DNA of 64,000 bases from Bigelowiella natans CCMP2755 (Eukaryota > Cercozoa > Chlorarachniophyceae). Of the stretch, positions 61,700 through 64,000 are shown one piece after another. The stretch lies in assembly GCA_000320545.1 (NCBI GenBank), contig ADNK01000149.1, forward strand, positions 176,001 through 240,000. The letters are read 5' to 3'. The translations under genes were made by a program, and so were the position numbers. The notes beneath the pieces were generated by a model that saw nothing but the letters and a program-made list of their open reading frames with translations, did no database searches and had not been told where the DNA came from. Positions within the stretch are counted from its first letter, which is position 1. Every line of letters starts with the position of its first letter.

Positions 61700-62511
61700 G
61701 GAATTAATGTTTTTTGGTGCGGAAAATCAAGTGTTCCGTGCTAGTATGGACGATTTGTGGATGCTTGCTAGCTTGCAATCGTATTGAGCTGGGCTGCTCT
61801 CCAGCTAGCCAGCTGCACGTGCGCTAGATGTACACACATAATCTTTCCAGCACTTGAGCTGCTGCACTGTTATTGGCGCATCGCAAAATGGCAGGATCGA
61901 TCGCGATGAGCGCTAGCGCGTGCTGACTACTGCTGTTGTGTGCGAATCGCATGCACCGCAACAACACATGACAATTGTTATTAGCACACGTGTCGTGACC
62001 TGTTTGGTGCATGCTAGCATGTGTGGACATGAAAAGAGCACACGTGCCTTTTTAGTGCACATGCTAGCATGAAGAATGGGCATGTGCATGTGTTTTTACG
62101 CGCTAGCGCGCCTACACGCACGTAGCTAGATAGCTAGCTAGCTAGGGACTTATGAGTCCATGTGAGCACACAAACAACTAGATCATGCAAGCTAGCAAGC
62201 AACATGTCTAGCTAGCGCGCTAGATGTGATGATGAAAGTCAAAGTGATCGCGTACGTGCTAGCGTGGCATGCTATGATCAAGCCAAGCGCATATCTAGAT
62301 ATGCTAGCTAGCTAGCTAGCATGACATTCAACAATCTAGCTAGCTAGCAATCTAGCAATGTCATTATCGTCAAGTATTATATATAGAGAAGCAAGCTAAC
62401 ATGATGACAGCAAACAATTTAGTCTAGCGTTCGCAGGAACGCAATCATTATCAGAGAGCTTTATATTGGTGCTCACTACCCTTTTAAAAAAAAATCAAAA
62501 ATCATTGGATA
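61700..62511. other. intergenic segment extremely rich in GCTAGC/CATG palindromes
   Basis: No coding signal is seen. The stretch is built from words such as GCTAGCTAGCTAGC, TGCTAGCATG, CACGTG and GCGCTAGCGC, repeated irregularly. Confidence 0.7.
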
Positions 62512-63059
62512 ATGTTGAAGAAGGATCACTTCCGGCTATGGTTGGACGGGCTGCCGATGCCCCGCCTGGGCGTACGTATAGCATGCCTTGGGGTCGCTGC
62601 AGCAGACACTGTGAAACCTGTAGATGATGGTGACGATGAAGATGGTGATGATGAACGATATGCAAGTTGCTTGTGTGTGTTTTTGAAAATCCAAGAATAA
62701 TGAGACGAAAACCGAATGCTGCTACGTCCGGGCAGAGGGCATGAGAACCTTCCTGTGTGTTGTTTCTTCTGGTGTGAGAAGCAGAGACGAGGTACTCGTT
62801 GTTGGAATGGCCGGTTTCAGTTACGATCCCTGATAAAGTTAACCAGAGAGGAAGGGGGGAGGAGAGAAAAGGATGGCAAAATGGAGGGTGAAGAACAACA
62901 CTTGCCTGAACACCCCTTCCGTGAATGTGGAGAATTCATTGTCATGTTGTATAAGGGTGCTACTACTACCGCTTGAGATAACTGTTGAAAGATCAGGTCT
63001 CCAGTCCTGCATCATTAGTTGATTGATTGATGGATGGATTTGATGATGTAGACCACAGC

Positions 63060-63090
<31 letters not shown>

Positions 63091-63928
63091 TTTGTTTTTC
63101 GCTACTATTACTACTACCACTATTACTAATACTCTCACCCCCTTATTTTCCCTTGCAGAAGTGGAAGCGCCTCCTCGCCGCAGGGGGAGGTTTTGGTGAA
63201 TGCGATGGGGATGGAGGCTTCGGTAGATGCCTTTTGAATAATAAAATAGATTAGATTTATAGTAGAAGAAGAAGAAGAAGAAGAAGAAGAAGAAGAACGA
63301 CAAGAACAGAGACCGGGTTAGTACAGTTGCTTCTCTGTCTCCTCCTCTTCGTCCTTCTCTCTTCCACTTTCCTTTTCTCATGATTTCTCTTGATATTTTC
63401 TCTTTTTTTCTCCTTCCCTTTTCCTCTTCTTCTTCTTCTTCTACCCTTCTTCGCATCACAAACCGCGCTATTACCACTGCTACTACAACTACAACTACAA
63501 CTACCTCCGTGTCGCATTTGTAGCGCCATAGAGATAGGACGAGTAGTTACCCCCGCTGCCAGCGCCCTTTGCTCGCTGCATGGATGGACGGCAATCAGTG
63601 GTAAAGAAAAGGAGGAGGAGGTGGAGGAGGAGGAGGAGAGAAAGTAGCAAGAGGAAGAACAAGATGGGTGGTGCGGCTAGGAATTAATGATGCTAGTGAC
63701 GACGAATCTATCATGATCATAAATAGCAAACTAACACACACAACTATTTACGGCGACACTCGATGAGAGGACTGGTTGTGTGCTTGTTTTGTGTCTCAGA
63801 AGCTAGGAGGAAATCGTATCCATCATCCTGTTGATCTACCATCACCTGCTGCTGTTGCTTTTGGGGCGGCATCGAGCGAGGGCGACGAAATTGGGAATGG
63901 CGATTCTGCTGCTGCTGGATCCTACTGA
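62512..63928 (+). CDS. small glycine-rich protein of unknown function
   Basis: Four exons join in phase to 96 aa: 62512-62571, 63159-63222, 63563-63600, 63800-63928. The protein starts MLKKDHFRLWLDGLPMPRLG, continues KWKRLLAAGGGFGECDGDGG, then APFARCMDGRQSV, and ends with GGNRIHHPVDLPSP and an Ala/Ser-rich tail. Nothing is recognised. The introns contain microsatellites like all others here. The phase agreement is the main support; with such short exons it could be partly fortuitous. Confidence 0.4.
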
Positions 63929-64000
63929 TAATCGATGCAGTAGTTTCATGTTCAGTGTGCACAAAAACTGTTCTTTACTTCTTCTTCTACTACTACTACT

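Noticed and set aside
63744-63962. Minus-strand Gln-rich open frame at the right edge
   Set aside because: It is the shadow of the plus-strand exon 63800-63928 and starts with a non-ATG codon.

Overview
This window is nuclear DNA from an intron-rich microbial eukaryote. Protein-coding exons of 20-950 bp are separated by GT-AG introns that are packed with di- and trinucleotide microsatellites, and AATAAA signals follow several stop codons. The DLEC1/CFAP81-type axonemal gene implies an organism with motile cilia. I cannot place it taxonomically; a ciliated protist (for example a SAR or cryptophyte lineage) is only an inference. Most gene models below were assembled by hand, joining exons whose splice phases agree. 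Where every junction agreed, the summed coding length is a multiple of three.

Layout, left to right. 1-1067 (-): 5' part of a Sec14/CRAL-TRIO lipid-transfer protein, cut by the window edge. 1584-10145 (+): complete DLEC1/CFAP81-like ciliary ASH-domain protein (14 exons, 2097 aa), transcribed divergently from the Sec14 gene. 10808-11293 (-): small membrane protein. About 11950-19249 (+): many-exon PP2C phosphatase preceded by an Arg/Ser-rich segment and an OCRE-like aromatic segment. 20375-25907 (-): ATRX-like SNF2 chromatin remodeller with a PHD/ADD-type zinc finger. 26481-40332 (+): 49-exon gene (1582 aa) joining a CLU (clustered-mitochondria)-like domain to ankyrin repeats. 40869-52701 (+): second, longer ankyrin array. 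53509-55171 (-): questin-oxidase-like protein (417 aa). 55563-55752 (+): stranded ankyrin fragment. 56091-58330 (-): coiled-coil protein with a recent 183-bp tandem repeat (704 aa). 58818-60289 (+): basic, SP/TP-rich nuclear-type protein. 60870-61425 (+): 73-aa ZZ-like zinc-finger protein. 62512-63928 (+): small glycine-rich protein.

The most unusual region is 26.5-52.7 kb. There a CLU-like module has been fused to ankyrin repeats, a second ankyrin gene follows head-to-tail, and introns fall again and again at the same place in the repeat (just before the Ala-Asp/Asn of the next repeat). This points to growth of the arrays by exon duplication. The ankyrin fragment at 55.6 kb looks like a leftover of the same expansion. 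Other points of interest are the splicing-factor-like N-terminus on a PP2C enzyme, simple repeats that directly supply the pyrimidine tract and AG of 3' splice sites, diverged copies of a dispersed repeat, and four segments very rich in GCTAGC/GCATGC-type palindromes. I see no rRNA, tRNA, CRISPR array or intact transposon.
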